Source of the DNA: Filimonas lacunae
Lineage (GTDB): Bacteria; Bacteroidota; Bacteroidia; Chitinophagales; Chitinophagaceae
Assembly (NCBI RefSeq): GCF_002355595.1
Contig: NZ_AP017422.1
Location: 3,782,001-3,846,000, forward strand
Direction of reading: 5' to 3'
DNA length: 64,000 bases
Under the pieces are notes generated by a model. It was given only the letters and a program-made list of their open reading frames with translations, was not told where the DNA came from and did no database searches. Shown here piece after piece: positions 1 through 9,706 of this stretch; the stretch's first letter is position 1; every line of letters begins with the position of its first letter. The translations under genes were made by a program, and so were the position numbers.

Positions 1-206
1 GGCGCACTCACTTGTCCGGTAAACCGAAAACTGCCTTTATGCAACACAACTGAATCACGCACACTTTTTCCACCCTCCGTATAACTGAGAAAAGCAGTAG
101 CAGGAGCATCCAATGTGCCTACTTTACCGTTAATGGTAAATCCCTTTTGTGCCATCAACCCCATTGGCAAACAGCAAATCGCTGCTGCAATACACATTTT
201 AGTCAT
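1..206 (-). CDS. DUF4369-type N-terminus of a thioredoxin-family lipid/periplasmic protein (partial)
   Basis: Only the first 68 codons lie in the window; the gene runs off the left edge. The start ATG is at 206. A signal peptide (MTKMCIAAAICCLPMGLMAQ) is followed by a beta-rich stretch with the pattern FTINGKV...AFLSY.EGGKSVRDSVVL..GSFRFTG. This is the usual opening of DUF4369 domains, which in Bacteroidota normally precede a TlpA/AhpC-TSA thioredoxin domain. It lies 38 nt after the discoidin lipoprotein gene and is probably the last visible member of the sigma/FecR/SusCD operon. The thioredoxin domain itself cannot be seen, so that part is inferred. Confidence 0.6.
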   Translation of the reverse strand, partial: MTKMCIAAAICCLPMGLMAQKGFTINGKVGTLDAPATAFLSYTEGGKSVRDSVVLHKGSFRFTGQVSA

Positions 207-244
207 CGTTGTTGTTTTACACTTTTCATTTATAAAAAGCTCTA

Positions 245-1189
245 TTAAGGCAATACACCTATGCCACTGATAAAGATGGTTTCATAAGTGTTATTATATT
301 TTACACTGGACAGCCCTGTAAAACGCAGATACCGGGCAGTTGTTAACCCAAGGGAAATCACCTGCATGTTGTTAACAATGTTTCCGGCAAATACCCCCTT
401 GTTTACCCAGTTAGTACCATCCAGACTGGTTTCTAATTGTATAGAGGTAGGGTACCCGCCCAGCGTAGGATATTTATAGGTTGTTGGGAAATAATACACC
501 ACACTGGAAAACGTAACGCTCTTATTAAAATTGATGGCCACCCACTGTGGCATGGCCTGCGTAAGATCAGAAGCCCAGGAAGTAGTGGTATTATTATCAT
601 CCAGCACATTGGTTGCTGCATAGGCAGTGGAGGTGGTAACGGTAGAAGACACACCGGCAATAGTCCAGCTGGTTTTAGGGATAACAGAAGGCTTGCCTGT
701 TTTTAACACATAATACACCACCTGGCTGGTAGCAATGCCATCGGGATTACCATCTACCGATTGTATCACCAACGGCAATACATAGGTAGCGTAACCATCC
801 AGCTTTGTTTGCAAAATAATATTGAGTTGCGCAGAATCAGAAACCGTGCTACCCGCAGCAATACGTGCGGTGGACTTATAAAAGTAATAACAGGAAGTGG
901 GCAGCAGATCCGCATTTCCATACACGGCACGGAATGCCGCTAATTTAGTGGTATCTGCTTTAAAGGTTACCCAATGATCGCTACCGACAGCATCAGCCAA
1001 CACCGCTTGTAAGCCTATTACCTGCGTAGAATCCGAGGCAATAGGTATAGCCATTTGAACCGTATCCTTACCAGAAGTTGTTTGAATAGAAACACTGCCG
1101 GCAGATAAAGCAACCGGCGCGTCATTTTTACTACAGGCTGTTAACAATAACAGGCAACAGGAAAATATATTGACAATAATTGTACGCAT
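245..1189 (-). CDS. DUF1735/discoidin (F5/8 type C) domain lipoprotein
   Basis: A 314-aa surface lipoprotein with lipobox LLTAC at residues 15-19. Residues about 30-165 have the DUF1735 layout common in SusD-linked glycan-binding proteins (TVQMAIPIASD, then a long beta-rich domain). Residues about 170-314 look like a coagulation factor 5/8 type C (discoidin) carbohydrate-binding fold: NVLDDNNTTTSWAS, QWVAINFNK, VYYFPTT, then TARYLRFTG near the end. It follows SusD by 16 nt in the same direction, the usual position of a surface glycan-binding protein. It probably helps capture the polymer at the cell surface. The ligand is not known. Confidence 0.8.
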   Translation of the reverse strand: MRTIIVNIFSCCLLLLTACSKNDAPVALSAGSVSIQTTSGKDTVQMAIPIASDSTQVIGLQAVLADAVGSDHWVTFKADTTKLAAFRAVYGNADLLPTSCYYFYKSTARIAAGSTVSDSAQLNIILQTKLDGYATYVLPLVIQSVDGNPDGIATSQVVYYVLKTGKPSVIPKTSWTIAGVSSTVTTSTAYAATNVLDDNNTTTSWASDLTQAMPQWVAINFNKSVTFSSVVYYFPTTYKYPTLGGYPTSIQLETSLDGTNWVNKGVFAGNIVNNMQVISLGLTTARYLRFTGLSSVKYNNTYETIFISGIGVLP

Positions 1190-1205
1190 AATGAATGATT
1201 GTAGA

Positions 1206-2576
1206 TTAAGGATTTTGAGGCATATCAGGATGATAGGTCAGTACCTGGGCTGGTATCTGAAGCGTATAGCTGTTACTATGCGGCGGCAACGTAGCCACTA
1301 CATTACCTACTGCATCGTAACGTTTTACCGTATCCATCCTGTTTTCCATATCTAAACGGCGCATATCAAACCAACGTAATCCGCAGTATGCCAATTCGTG
1401 TCGTCTTTCCAGCAACACCTCCTTCAGCACCTCTTCGGGGTCGTTAGATTGAAAAGCCACATAGCTTGCTGCGGTAATTCTTGTTTTACGTACCTCATCC
1501 AGCTGTTGTAGTGCCACTGTCAACTCATTATTACGTGCAGCAGCTTCTGCAACTATCAGTTTCATTTCCTGAACCGAAGTGCCTGTATTCTCATATATCA
1601 ACACACCGGTTACCGCACCCGGGTAAAAAACCGTTGCGCCCCTGGTGGTGAACTTGTAACCATCCGAACTGGAATACAGTTTTTTCAGGCGCAGGTCGTT
1701 AGCTGCAAAAGTGCGCATGAAATCGAGGCTGGCTGCGGCATTGCCTATCACCAATCTTCCATATATCACATCCGGCCTTACAGCCAACACATTAGACGCA
1801 GGCAGCGTGCCATTATAATCTACCATTACTGCTTTGCTGTTAGCCAGTGCCAAAGCAGCATTTTTCCGGGCCTCTGCATAATTCCTGGCATAGAAATACA
1901 CTCTTGCCAGTACGCTATAAGCTGCCGCTTTGGAAGCACGGTAGCGGTTGGCACTATTATCATCCGGCAGGTTGGGAATAGCTATGTTGAGATCTGTAAT
2001 GATCTGGTTGGTAATATCTGCAACGGTTCCTCTTGGTGGAATATCCTGCACTACCTGGTTAGAGATTACAAAAGGCACTGCCAGATCTTTTTGAGCGGTA
2101 GAAGAGTCGTAACTCTTTCCATATTCATTTATCAGGTAAAAATATTCCAGCGCACGCCCCAGCAACGCCTCTCCTTTCAAACTATTCTTTTGAATGCTGG
2201 TGCCGCCTGTAGCTTCATCTATCCCCAGCAACACAGTATTGTATTGATTGATCTTGGCATAATGTTCCGCCCAGAACAACGGACTGGCGGTAAGATCAGA
2301 AGAAAACTGCGGTGCCCAGGTATACACCAGCTCACCCAACTGCATAGCTGGCGTTGCAATGCCGGGATAATCGTAATTATCGCTTAATAAATTAGCCGTA
2401 CAGGTACTGGGAGAATAACCCGTTGCCAGCGACGGATCATTCAGCCACTGATCGTAGTTGGTAACCGTGGTAAGTAATGTTTTACCTTTTGGCTGCACGT
2501 CCAGGTATTTATCACACCCGGTTAACCCCAGGCTACCTAAAAGAGCACCTATAATAACGTATGTATACTGTTTCAC
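1206..2576 (-). CDS. SusD/RagB-family nutrient-binding outer-membrane lipoprotein
   Basis: A 456-aa protein with signal peptide and lipobox LTGC (residues 18-21) followed by DKYLDVQPKG, the classic SusD start. TPR-like helices include RALEYFYLINEYGK and AAAYSVLARVYFYARNY. The C-terminal signature LLERRHELAYCGLRWFDMRR is typical of SusD-like proteins. It forms the lid of the SusC transporter and binds substrate on the cell surface. It begins 11 nt after the SusC gene, so the two are co-transcribed. Its length is slightly short for the family (usually 480-600 aa), with no sign of truncation. Confidence 0.95.
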   Translation of the reverse strand: MKQYTYVIIGALLGSLGLTGCDKYLDVQPKGKTLLTTVTNYDQWLNDPSLATGYSPSTCTANLLSDNYDYPGIATPAMQLGELVYTWAPQFSSDLTASPLFWAEHYAKINQYNTVLLGIDEATGGTSIQKNSLKGEALLGRALEYFYLINEYGKSYDSSTAQKDLAVPFVISNQVVQDIPPRGTVADITNQIITDLNIAIPNLPDDNSANRYRASKAAAYSVLARVYFYARNYAEARKNAALALANSKAVMVDYNGTLPASNVLAVRPDVIYGRLVIGNAAASLDFMRTFAANDLRLKKLYSSSDGYKFTTRGATVFYPGAVTGVLIYENTGTSVQEMKLIVAEAAARNNELTVALQQLDEVRKTRITAASYVAFQSNDPEEVLKEVLLERRHELAYCGLRWFDMRRLDMENRMDTVKRYDAVGNVVATLPPHSNSYTLQIPAQVLTYHPDMPQNP

Positions 2577-2587
2577 TTGTGTACAAT

Positions 2588-5500
2588 TTAAAAGTTGGTA
2601 AAAATGCCAAGCGTGTAAGTAGGCGTCAGATACGATTTCTGGTAACTGCCGGTGGCCGCACTGTAATTGTATTTATTAAGCCCCACCGTCCATAGATTGG
2701 AGGCCTGGCACTTTACTTCAAAATGCGTAAAGCCTGCCTTTTTAATCAGTTTAGCATTATCAAAACTGTAAGAAACCGTCAGATCGGCTAAGGTGATATA
2801 GTCGCCATTCACCACATACTTATCCGCATAATTGTAGGCCCAGATTGAGTTGGTATTATTAAACCCTTTTAAGGCCATTACATCTGTTTTGGTTTCATCA
2901 CCCGGCGCTTTCCAGTAATCACCGGCTCCTTTTAATGCTCTTACGGCAGAAGGATCGGGCCTGGGTACTCTTACCTTAAACCCGCCGTAATAATTGACCA
3001 TGCAATACACATAAAAGTTGCCGATATCCAACCGGTTACTCAACCCCGCATTGATAGTAGGAATAGAAGAGCCCATATACCGGGTGGTGCCTGATGTATC
3101 TTTAGTGATAGCCACGCTGGTAGGCCCTGTAGAGCTGCTGTTAATGGTGCTATACAGCTGCCCTTTGGTATTGGTAATTAAAGGATAACCTGCGGTATCC
3201 AGCCCTGCATAACGGAAAGCAAACAAAGCACCCACCGGGAAGCCTTTTACGTAGCCCATAGCACTCAGTGACTGAGGCTTATAATCGGATGTACGAAACA
3301 CATCCAGCACCTTGCTGGTATTGCGGGCCAGTACCAGACCTGTGTTCCAGTTGAACTTACTGGTAGTGATCCAATCTGCATGCAAACTTATCTCTATACC
3401 CCTGTTATCAATAGTAGCCTGGTTTATCAACGAAGGACTGGTGCCAATGGTGGGATCTATCTGTGCACTACCCAGCAAATCGGTGCTTCTTTTAATATAG
3501 TAGTCAATAGTTCCATTAATATTATTGGCAACACGGTAATCCAGCCCTATGTTCGTGTTCCTGGTTTGTTCCCAACGCAGGCTGCTGTTGGCATACGAAA
3601 ACAATTTCAAAGCAGGAGAGTAAGAAGAGGTGTACGTGTTAGTAGTAGCCTGGGCAATCACCTCCGGCACCGACATTTTAGCTACGTTACCATTAAATCC
3701 ATACGCCACACGCAGCTTCAAAATATTCAACCAGTCAATCCCCTTCATAAAGCTTTCCTGGTGTATGTTCCAGGCTGCGCCTAACGACCACAAAGGTTTG
3801 TATTTATACTTAGGGTTGGTACCGAAAAGATTAGATTGATCTATACGTATGCTACCGGAAAGCGAATAGGTATTTTTAAAAGAATACACCATATTGGCAT
3901 AACCCGACAAATACCTGTCTTCCACGTATGCCTGGTTAAAAAAGGTAGGATAGTAACCCAGCAACGATTGTGTTAATCCAAATGTATTTTTCACTGCACC
4001 GGTATTGATCGCTGAAAAATCTACAGGTTGATTTAACAGAGTTTGATCGTTATAACCAAACAGAGAACTCAGATTGCTGCTATTGGTTACCCTTCTTATT
4101 TCAGCACCCAATATGCCGTTGAAAGAATGCAGGCCGCCTATCTTTTTATTATAGTTCAGCTGCGCACGCCCTGTATAACTGCTGGTATTGGTAACCTGCT
4201 GTTGCAAAAAGTCGCCCTTGGGTATATAAAAAGTAAGCGTGCCATCTGCATTACGGGCCGCATAATGGTTCACCATATCTTTTACCTCGAAAGAAGAACC
4301 GGTAGCCAGGTGCTTATAATCAGAGCGGGATGTTTCGTAGATGCCACCAAACGACAGGTTAAAACCACCGCCTATGGTGTAAATAAAATTGGCGGTAACA
4401 CGGTTATTAACGGTACGTGTTTTATTACTGACTTCATTCGCCTCTCTCAGCGGATAATACAGCTGATCCTCTAGTCCCTGCCCAACCAGGTAGCTGTTGT
4501 AAAAAGGAGTAACGCCTTTAGAACCCAAATATACAGCAGCAGGATTACCATTTACATCCTGGTAATGATCAAAGGAATACACAGAAGCTACGCCTGGCAC
4601 AGGTGCAGAGTTATACCTTTGCTCCTGGTAATCGGTGGTCAGCTCCAGCGAAAGACGTTGTGAAAATTTAAGCGTGTTGCGTGCAGAAAGCAATAACCGG
4701 TTGTTATCGTTGTTCAGATCGGAAAGCTTATTGCGCGTATAGTTGGCAGTGATATAATACAAGGCATTCGGATTTCCGCCGGAAACGTTTATGTTATACG
4801 TTTGGGTAAGTGCCGGGCGTTGAAACAACCTGTTGTACTCATCTATGTTATCATACCCTTTCATAGCATTCAAAGCCTGATCGGCCTGATAAGGCGTTAT
4901 TACTTTTGCCGCACTCTGCGCCAGTATATAATATACCGGGTTACGCGGTGTAGTACCGGCACTGCTGGTTAATAAGGTACTCCAGGTAGTAGGGCTTACA
5001 CTGGAAGTATAAATATCTTTCTGGTAGTTCACCGCAACAGCAGACGGATTATCCACCCACCTGTAACGGCTGTAGTTTTCTTTAGGGGTAATGCCGGCCG
5101 TAGCTCTGAAAGTGAACTTAGCCTTTCCCTGGGATGCCTGCTTTCTTTCAATCACAATAACGCCATTGGAAGCTCTCACCCCATACACCGTAGCCGCTGC
5201 CGCATCTTTCAAAATGGTAACAGACTTAATTTCATTGGGATCGAGCATATCCAGCGTAAGCTCTGTAGGGTAACCGTCAATCACCACCAGCGGAGTTTGA
5301 TTGGCCGACATGGTGGAGATGCCACGGATATTAAACAATGAATTAGAAGTAGAGGTAGTGCTGCCTGGTGCAGTGCTGGTAAAAGAAACACTGTTATTGA
5401 TCATTAGCCCCGGCAACCTGTTTACCAGTCCATCGATAAAGTTGGAACTCACCCGTGACTCATATTCTTTGGTACTGATCTGTGCCACTGCCCCGGTGCT

Positions 5501-6229
5501 TTGCTCGGGACGTATACGTTGATACCCTGTGTTTACAGAAGAAACAGCAATTTCGGACAGTTCAGAAATCACCGGTTTTAATATCACCGTTACATTGCCT
5601 TCTTTTAACATACCTGCGGTGATATGTATTTTGCGTGCTTCATAACCTACTAACCTTACATGCACCTCATCCCCTTCTTTTACCTGTAACTTACAAACAC
5701 CGAACTTATCCGTTGTGGCTACTTTTACAGCAGCGCCATGTGCCATAACTACTACAGACACGCCTTCCAGCGGCAAGGCCAACGAATCCGTTACCCGCAG
5801 GGATAATGGTGCAGCATCTACCGGCAAAGCTTCCAACACCGCTTGCACCTGCTCTTTTGCCTGTACTGTGCGTGGGCTCAGGATAATCGTTTTGTCTTTA
5901 ATGCTGAAATCGAGCTGTTGCTGCCACAATACCGTATCCAAAAACTGCTGTAAAGGCATATTGGTAACGGTTACCGTAACCGGCCTTGTTTTTTCCAGCT
6001 GGTTTTGCCGGTAAAACACCACATAGCCCGTTTGCTTTTCAATAGCCGCAAATACCTGCTTCATGGTAAGGCTTTTACCAGATAACGTAATAGATTGTGC
6101 AGTTCCTTCGGCCTGTACAGACACAATAGCAGCGAACAGAAAAAATGTGAGCAGTTTCATGATTCTCATCATTTGCGCCGGTAAACGGCATGCAAAGGCG
6201 TAACGACTACGCGTTGCAGTTTTTTTCAT
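2588..6229 (-). CDS. SusC/RagA-family TonB-dependent receptor with STN signalling domain
   Basis: About 1213 aa from the ATG at 6229; an ATG at 6277 would add 16 residues with no signal-peptide character. After the signal region, an STN (secretin/TonB N-terminal) domain (GKSLTMKQVFAAIEKQTGY...) is followed by a carboxypeptidase-regulatory-like domain, then a plug with VYGVRASNGVIVI and a 22-strand-type barrel ending in a terminal F. The STN domain is what contacts a FecR-type anti-sigma factor. The sigma and FecR genes just upstream fit this: it is both importer and transducer. It is co-oriented with SusD downstream. The plug end reads IVIERKQ rather than the common TTKKG, a small deviation. 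Confidence 0.93.
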   Translation of the reverse strand: MKKTATRSRYAFACRLPAQMMRIMKLLTFFLFAAIVSVQAEGTAQSITLSGKSLTMKQVFAAIEKQTGYVVFYRQNQLEKTRPVTVTVTNMPLQQFLDTVLWQQQLDFSIKDKTIILSPRTVQAKEQVQAVLEALPVDAAPLSLRVTDSLALPLEGVSVVVMAHGAAVKVATTDKFGVCKLQVKEGDEVHVRLVGYEARKIHITAGMLKEGNVTVILKPVISELSEIAVSSVNTGYQRIRPEQSTGAVAQISTKEYESRVSSNFIDGLVNRLPGLMINNSVSFTSTAPGSTTSTSNSLFNIRGISTMSANQTPLVVIDGYPTELTLDMLDPNEIKSVTILKDAAAATVYGVRASNGVIVIERKQASQGKAKFTFRATAGITPKENYSRYRWVDNPSAVAVNYQKDIYTSSVSPTTWSTLLTSSAGTTPRNPVYYILAQSAAKVITPYQADQALNAMKGYDNIDEYNRLFQRPALTQTYNINVSGGNPNALYYITANYTRNKLSDLNNDNNRLLLSARNTLKFSQRLSLELTTDYQEQRYNSAPVPGVASVYSFDHYQDVNGNPAAVYLGSKGVTPFYNSYLVGQGLEDQLYYPLREANEVSNKTRTVNNRVTANFIYTIGGGFNLSFGGIYETSRSDYKHLATGSSFEVKDMVNHYAARNADGTLTFYIPKGDFLQQQVTNTSSYTGRAQLNYNKKIGGLHSFNGILGAEIRRVTNSSNLSSLFGYNDQTLLNQPVDFSAINTGAVKNTFGLTQSLLGYYPTFFNQAYVEDRYLSGYANMVYSFKNTYSLSGSIRIDQSNLFGTNPKYKYKPLWSLGAAWNIHQESFMKGIDWLNILKLRVAYGFNGNVAKMSVPEVIAQATTNTYTSSYSPALKLFSYANSSLRWEQTRNTNIGLDYRVANNINGTIDYYIKRSTDLLGSAQIDPTIGTSPSLINQATIDNRGIEISLHADWITTSKFNWNTGLVLARNTSKVLDVFRTSDYKPQSLSAMGYVKGFPVGALFAFRYAGLDTAGYPLITNTKGQLYSTINSSSTGPTSVAITKDTSGTTRYMGSSIPTINAGLSNRLDIGNFYVYCMVNYYGGFKVRVPRPDPSAVRALKGAGDYWKAPGDETKTDVMALKGFNNTNSIWAYNYADKYVVNGDYITLADLTVSYSFDNAKLIKKAGFTHFEVKCQASNLWTVGLNKYNYSAATGSYQKSYLTPTYTLGIFTNF

Positions 6230-6298
6230 AATTTGTGAACAGTTTTGGTTTTTTCTGAATAGAGTTTTAGACCTCAATTAGATCAGCCAGACTTTATT

Positions 6299-6331
6299 GC
6301 CGGCAGTGGTGCAAACACTTCCGGCTTTTTT
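6299..6331 (+). terminator. Imperfect hairpin followed by a T-run on the plus strand
   Basis: GCCGG-c-AGTG, seven-base loop, CACT-t-CCGGC, then TTTTTT at 6326-6331. The stem is nine pairs with one mismatch. The T-run follows the hairpin only on the plus strand, while the flanking genes (FecR and SusC) are on the minus strand. As a terminator it would act on antisense transcription into the FecR/SusC junction. On the minus strand it could still be a leader hairpin before SusC. Confidence 0.4.
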
Positions 6332-6412
6332 ATGACTGAACTTTCTTACCTGTTAAATCATTCCTGTTTTATGGGTTTACGTTACTTAGTTTATATATCC
6401 ATTGTTAACTGT

Positions 6413-7606
6413 TTACCGGCTTACTACCAATGTGCGCTTACCTTCCATACGAAACTTCAGATCATATCCTTCTACCCCCTTCAACCCTTCCAATAAATCG
6501 TTCAGCGGAATGCCCTTGGTCATTTTACCACCAAAACGTATATCAGTCATCGGCTTTTCAAACACCACCTCTATATCGTACCACCGTTCCAATTGACGCA
6601 TTACTTCTTCCAGCGAAGCGCCTTCAAAATTGAACAACCCGTTTTTCCAGGCCATTACCTTTTCTATATCCACCGACTTCACCAGTTGAACACCAGCCGC
6701 CGATTCATCAGCCTGCCATACCGCCTGCTGCCCTGGCTGCACCTTAACTGCATGGTTACCTGTATTCAGCTGCTGCACCTGTATAGCCCCTTCCAATAAA
6801 GTAGCAGCCGCCTGCTGCTCATTGCTATAAGCATTTACATTAAAATGCGTACCCAGCACCTGCACTTCAGTGCTGTTATTCACAGTTACCCTAAAAGGCT
6901 TCCGAACATTGGCTGCCACCTCAAAATAGGCCTCCCCTGTAATTTCCACCTTCCTATCAACGCCATTGAACGCAACCGGGTACCGGATACTGCTGGCACT
7001 ATTTAACCATACCTGTGTGCCATCCGGCAGCGTTAACTCAAACAACCGGCCTTTAGGAGTTGACATAGTATTGTATACCATACCGGCCCCCACACCTTCG
7101 TAGTGTAACACCCCATTGATAATGCGGGCAGTAACGCCATCCTGCAAGGCTACCACACCATTTTTCACTGTATCCAGTAATACCTGCGATCCATTGCCCA
7201 GCGTTAACACAGCACCTGGCCGCCCTGGTGCCACCATTGCAGGCACCCGCGATATTTTAACAGGCGCATCAACAGGAATTCTATAACTGATCAATACATA
7301 AATAGACCCGGCCACCAATATCAGCATAGCCGCCGCCACCCACCACCTGAGTAAAGGCATTGTTTTCGTACGCTGTTGCGGAAACAAGTGACGAATAGCC
7401 TCTTCCCGGGCCTGCTGCTGGTTGTGCGCAGCATATAACCGTAGCTTACCTGTAAGCCGGTCAGGATGAAGTAACTGCTCAGCAAATGCATGGTTGCCAG
7501 GCTTTTCGGCCTTCCAGGCTTCCAGCAAAGCTTCTTCCTCCGTGCTTAAAGTGCCTTGCAGCGCTTTAAAAAGCAGTTCTTCTATATCAAAAGATGGATC
7601 GTCCAT
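6413..7606 (-). CDS. FecR-family anti-sigma factor (with DUF4974)
   Basis: A 397-aa inner-membrane regulator. A cytoplasmic N-terminal region of about 80 aa (MDDPSFDIEELLFKALQG) binds the sigma factor. One membrane helix (about 84-108, RWWVAAAMLILVAGSIYVL) is followed by the FecR domain (GRLFELTLPDGTQVWLNSAS, about 185-290) and a C-terminal DUF4974 (about 315-395, ending LKFRMEGKRTLVVSR). It relays the state of the STN-bearing SusC receptor across the periplasm to the ECF sigma encoded 93 nt upstream. Gene order sigma-FecR-SusC-SusD is the standard one. Confidence 0.95.
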   Translation of the reverse strand: MDDPSFDIEELLFKALQGTLSTEEEALLEAWKAEKPGNHAFAEQLLHPDRLTGKLRLYAAHNQQQAREEAIRHLFPQQRTKTMPLLRWWVAAAMLILVAGSIYVLISYRIPVDAPVKISRVPAMVAPGRPGAVLTLGNGSQVLLDTVKNGVVALQDGVTARIINGVLHYEGVGAGMVYNTMSTPKGRLFELTLPDGTQVWLNSASSIRYPVAFNGVDRKVEITGEAYFEVAANVRKPFRVTVNNSTEVQVLGTHFNVNAYSNEQQAAATLLEGAIQVQQLNTGNHAVKVQPGQQAVWQADESAAGVQLVKSVDIEKVMAWKNGLFNFEGASLEEVMRQLERWYDIEVVFEKPMTDIRFGGKMTKGIPLNDLLEGLKGVEGYDLKFRMEGKRTLVVSR

Positions 7607-7699
7607 AATTATCTATATAACCTATTACAACGGCCATAAACCGATATTAAAAAATGCAGGAAGTTTTTTTTAAAACCTCCTGACCACACAAAACAGGTG

Positions 7700-8296
7700 T
7701 TAGTATTTTTCCAGGATCAGGAACAGGTATATCAGCGCAAGGGGCGCATCTGCCAGCGCCAGGCGAAGCAATTGAACCGCCCGGTGGCGTTGCACCGATA
7801 CATTGGCAGGAGTAATTTGTAACAAGGCAGCTATTTCGCCAACAGATTTTTCTTCCAGATAAGTAAGTTCAAACACGCGCCGGCATTTATCCGGCAGGGC
7901 TTCCACGGCTTTATACACACGCTTGAGCACCTCGGCTTCTGTAGCAAGGTAATCATCTTCCTGCTCTACCAGGTTGGCCGACAATAAAAACTCATGAAAA
8001 CGACTGGCGTCGCGTTGTTCTTTTTTCAGAAAGTTTAACCCGGCATTGCGCACAACCAGGTACAGGAAGGATTTTACATGTTGATATTGTTCAAACTGCC
8101 CTCTCCGCTCCCAGCATTTGTACAGGCTGGTAAGCACAATATCTTTAGCCTCCTCCTCTTCCCGCACCAGGTGACGGGAATAGTAGAACAAGGGCGCATA
8201 AAACTCATCAAAAAAACGGCTAAAAGCTTTCTCATCCCCTTTTTTCAGCGCACGCACCAACTCCTCTTTTTCAGTATGTATAAGGCTACGATTCAA
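7700..8296 (-). CDS. ECF RNA polymerase sigma factor (FecI-like)
   Basis: A 198-aa sigma-70 family protein. Region 2 spans about 25-90 (FDEFYAPLFYYSRHLV...AKDIVLTSLYKCWERR), and region 4 spans about 125-175 with the HTH KSVGEIAALLQITPANVSVQRHRA. The C-terminus carries an extra hydrophobic tail (ALIYLFLILEKY) seen in some Bacteroidota FecI-type sigmas. It probably drives the FecR-SusC-SusD-lipoprotein operon when released by the anti-sigma factor. The nearest upstream match to a Bacteroidota -7 box is TATGTTTA, one base off consensus; no clear -33 box was found. Confidence 0.95.
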   Translation of the reverse strand: MNRSLIHTEKEELVRALKKGDEKAFSRFFDEFYAPLFYYSRHLVREEEEAKDIVLTSLYKCWERRGQFEQYQHVKSFLYLVVRNAGLNFLKKEQRDASRFHEFLLSANLVEQEDDYLATEAEVLKRVYKAVEALPDKCRRVFELTYLEEKSVGEIAALLQITPANVSVQRHRAVQLLRLALADAPLALIYLFLILEKY

Positions 8297-8353
8297 CAGT
8301 TAATTTCTATAATCAGGAGTAAACATAGGGAAAATTTCCAACAAGTTAAAAGT

Positions 8354-8383
8354 GGCAGACAGAGATATGATTCTTTGTCTGCC
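8354..8383 (-). terminator. Hairpin downstream of the MFS gene
   Basis: GGCAGACA ... TGTCTGCC, eight perfect pairs around a 14-base loop, 11 nt after the stop codon of the minus-strand MFS gene and followed on that strand by ACTTTTAAC. It separates the transporter from the sigma gene. The T-run is weak. Confidence 0.5.
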
Positions 8384-8393
8384 CTTTCTGTTA

Positions 8394-9605
8394 TTACGCT
8401 TTCGTGTTTTTAAATACCAATAGTAATAGCGCTAATAAGCAACTGATGGCTCCAAAAAGATAAATAGCCTGATAGTTAAACCACCCCGCAATAATACCAG
8501 CTATAGGCCCCGCCAATCCCAGCGACAAATCGAAGAATGCAGCATAAGCCCCCAGGGCTGTACCACGCATTTGTGGAGTTACTTTTTTAATAGCCAGTAC
8601 ACCCAACGACGGAAACACCAATGAAAAACCTATCCCCGTAAGTGCACAACCTGCTATAGCAGTTATCCCATCCGGCGCAAACGCTATCAGCAGTTGCCCT
8701 GCTATCTCAATAATAAACGACACCAGGGCCACTTTATACCCACCATATTTATCCGGGAAAGAAGCAAAGAATACACGTGTCAGCACATAAAACCCACCAA
8801 AACATAAAAAGCCTAAAGAAGCCTGCTGCCAGTTGTTCTCTGCAAACAGCAATGCCACAAAAGAAGCAATACAGGCAAAGCCCATAGAAGAAAATGCCAG
8901 TGCCATCCCCTGTTCTGCCACCAGGCCAATCACCTTATAAAAAGGTGTACGCACCTGTGTAGCCTCTAATGCAATAGCAGGTAGTTTGGCGGTTGCCATC
9001 CAGCTAAATAAGGCTAACACCAGTATCACCGCAAAAGCGCTTACCACACCAGAGGTATTTACCAACCATATGCTCAGTGGGGCACCTATTGCAATGCCTG
9101 CATACATAGCGATGCCGTTCCAGGTCATTACCTTACCTGATTTACCGTGTCCTACCAGGCCAATGCCCCAGGCGAGTGCACCCGTCACCAGCATGCTTTC
9201 TGCCACCCCGTGTATCACACGTGATAAAACCAGCACTGCCAGTGCCAGGCTATGAAAAGCACTTAATAATCCGGCAGCAACATATAGCACGCCAGCGACC
9301 AGCACCAACAGCACCCCTATCTGCTTACTGTTCTTTGCACCTTTTACATCCGTTCTTTTGCCGGCATAGGCACGCGTTAATAAAGTAGCCAGCGCCTGCA
9401 GGCCAATCACCAGGCCTACCGTAAAACTGCTATAAGCCAGGTCTTTTTTAATAAAAGAAGGTAATGCACCCAGAGTAATGCCAATAGACAAGTACACTGC
9501 AAAAACAGCCATTACTATAGGGCCTGTCATTTTAAAGAAACCAGGCGCTTCACTGCCTGGCGCATGGCTACCAGTTGCCATTGCCATGTTGTGTGGTTGA
9601 GACAT
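8394..9605 (-). CDS. MFS transporter, DHA1-like
   Basis: A 403-aa protein with about 12 membrane helices. The loop 2-3 signature is present as ARAYAGKRTDVKGAKN, a variant of the MFS motif GxxxDRxGRR. The N-terminus is hydrophilic (MSQPHNMAMATGSH) before helix 1 (IVMAVFAVYLSIGITLGAL). The arrangement resembles the YhhS-like branch of drug/metabolite exporters; substrate unknown. The divergently placed reading order is AraC (9707-10534) then this gene on the same strand, 101 nt apart, so the AraC protein is the likely regulator. An imperfect palindrome sits in that gap. Confidence 0.88.
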   Translation of the reverse strand: MSQPHNMAMATGSHAPGSEAPGFFKMTGPIVMAVFAVYLSIGITLGALPSFIKKDLAYSSFTVGLVIGLQALATLLTRAYAGKRTDVKGAKNSKQIGVLLVLVAGVLYVAAGLLSAFHSLALAVLVLSRVIHGVAESMLVTGALAWGIGLVGHGKSGKVMTWNGIAMYAGIAIGAPLSIWLVNTSGVVSAFAVILVLALFSWMATAKLPAIALEATQVRTPFYKVIGLVAEQGMALAFSSMGFACIASFVALLFAENNWQQASLGFLCFGGFYVLTRVFFASFPDKYGGYKVALVSFIIEIAGQLLIAFAPDGITAIAGCALTGIGFSLVFPSLGVLAIKKVTPQMRGTALGAYAAFFDLSLGLAGPIAGIIAGWFNYQAIYLFGAISCLLALLLLVFKNTKA

Positions 9606-9669
9606 TTTGTATCGTATTTATGATTCAATGATTACGGATACAAAATTATCCCGGCGCCAGGCGCCAGTC

Positions 9670-9690
9670 GATAGCTATGCCATGGCTATC
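9670..9690. promoter_or_regulatory. Near-palindromic candidate operator between AraC and MFS genes
   Basis: GATAGC...GCTATC arms with a nearly symmetric centre (ATGCCAT), 65 nt upstream of the MFS start. Directly beside it (about 9653-9666) GGCGCCA occurs twice in tandem. Position fits regulation of the exporter by the adjacent AraC protein; no binding data. Confidence 0.35.
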
Positions 9691-9706
9691 ATTGGACAAA
9701 TCATGG

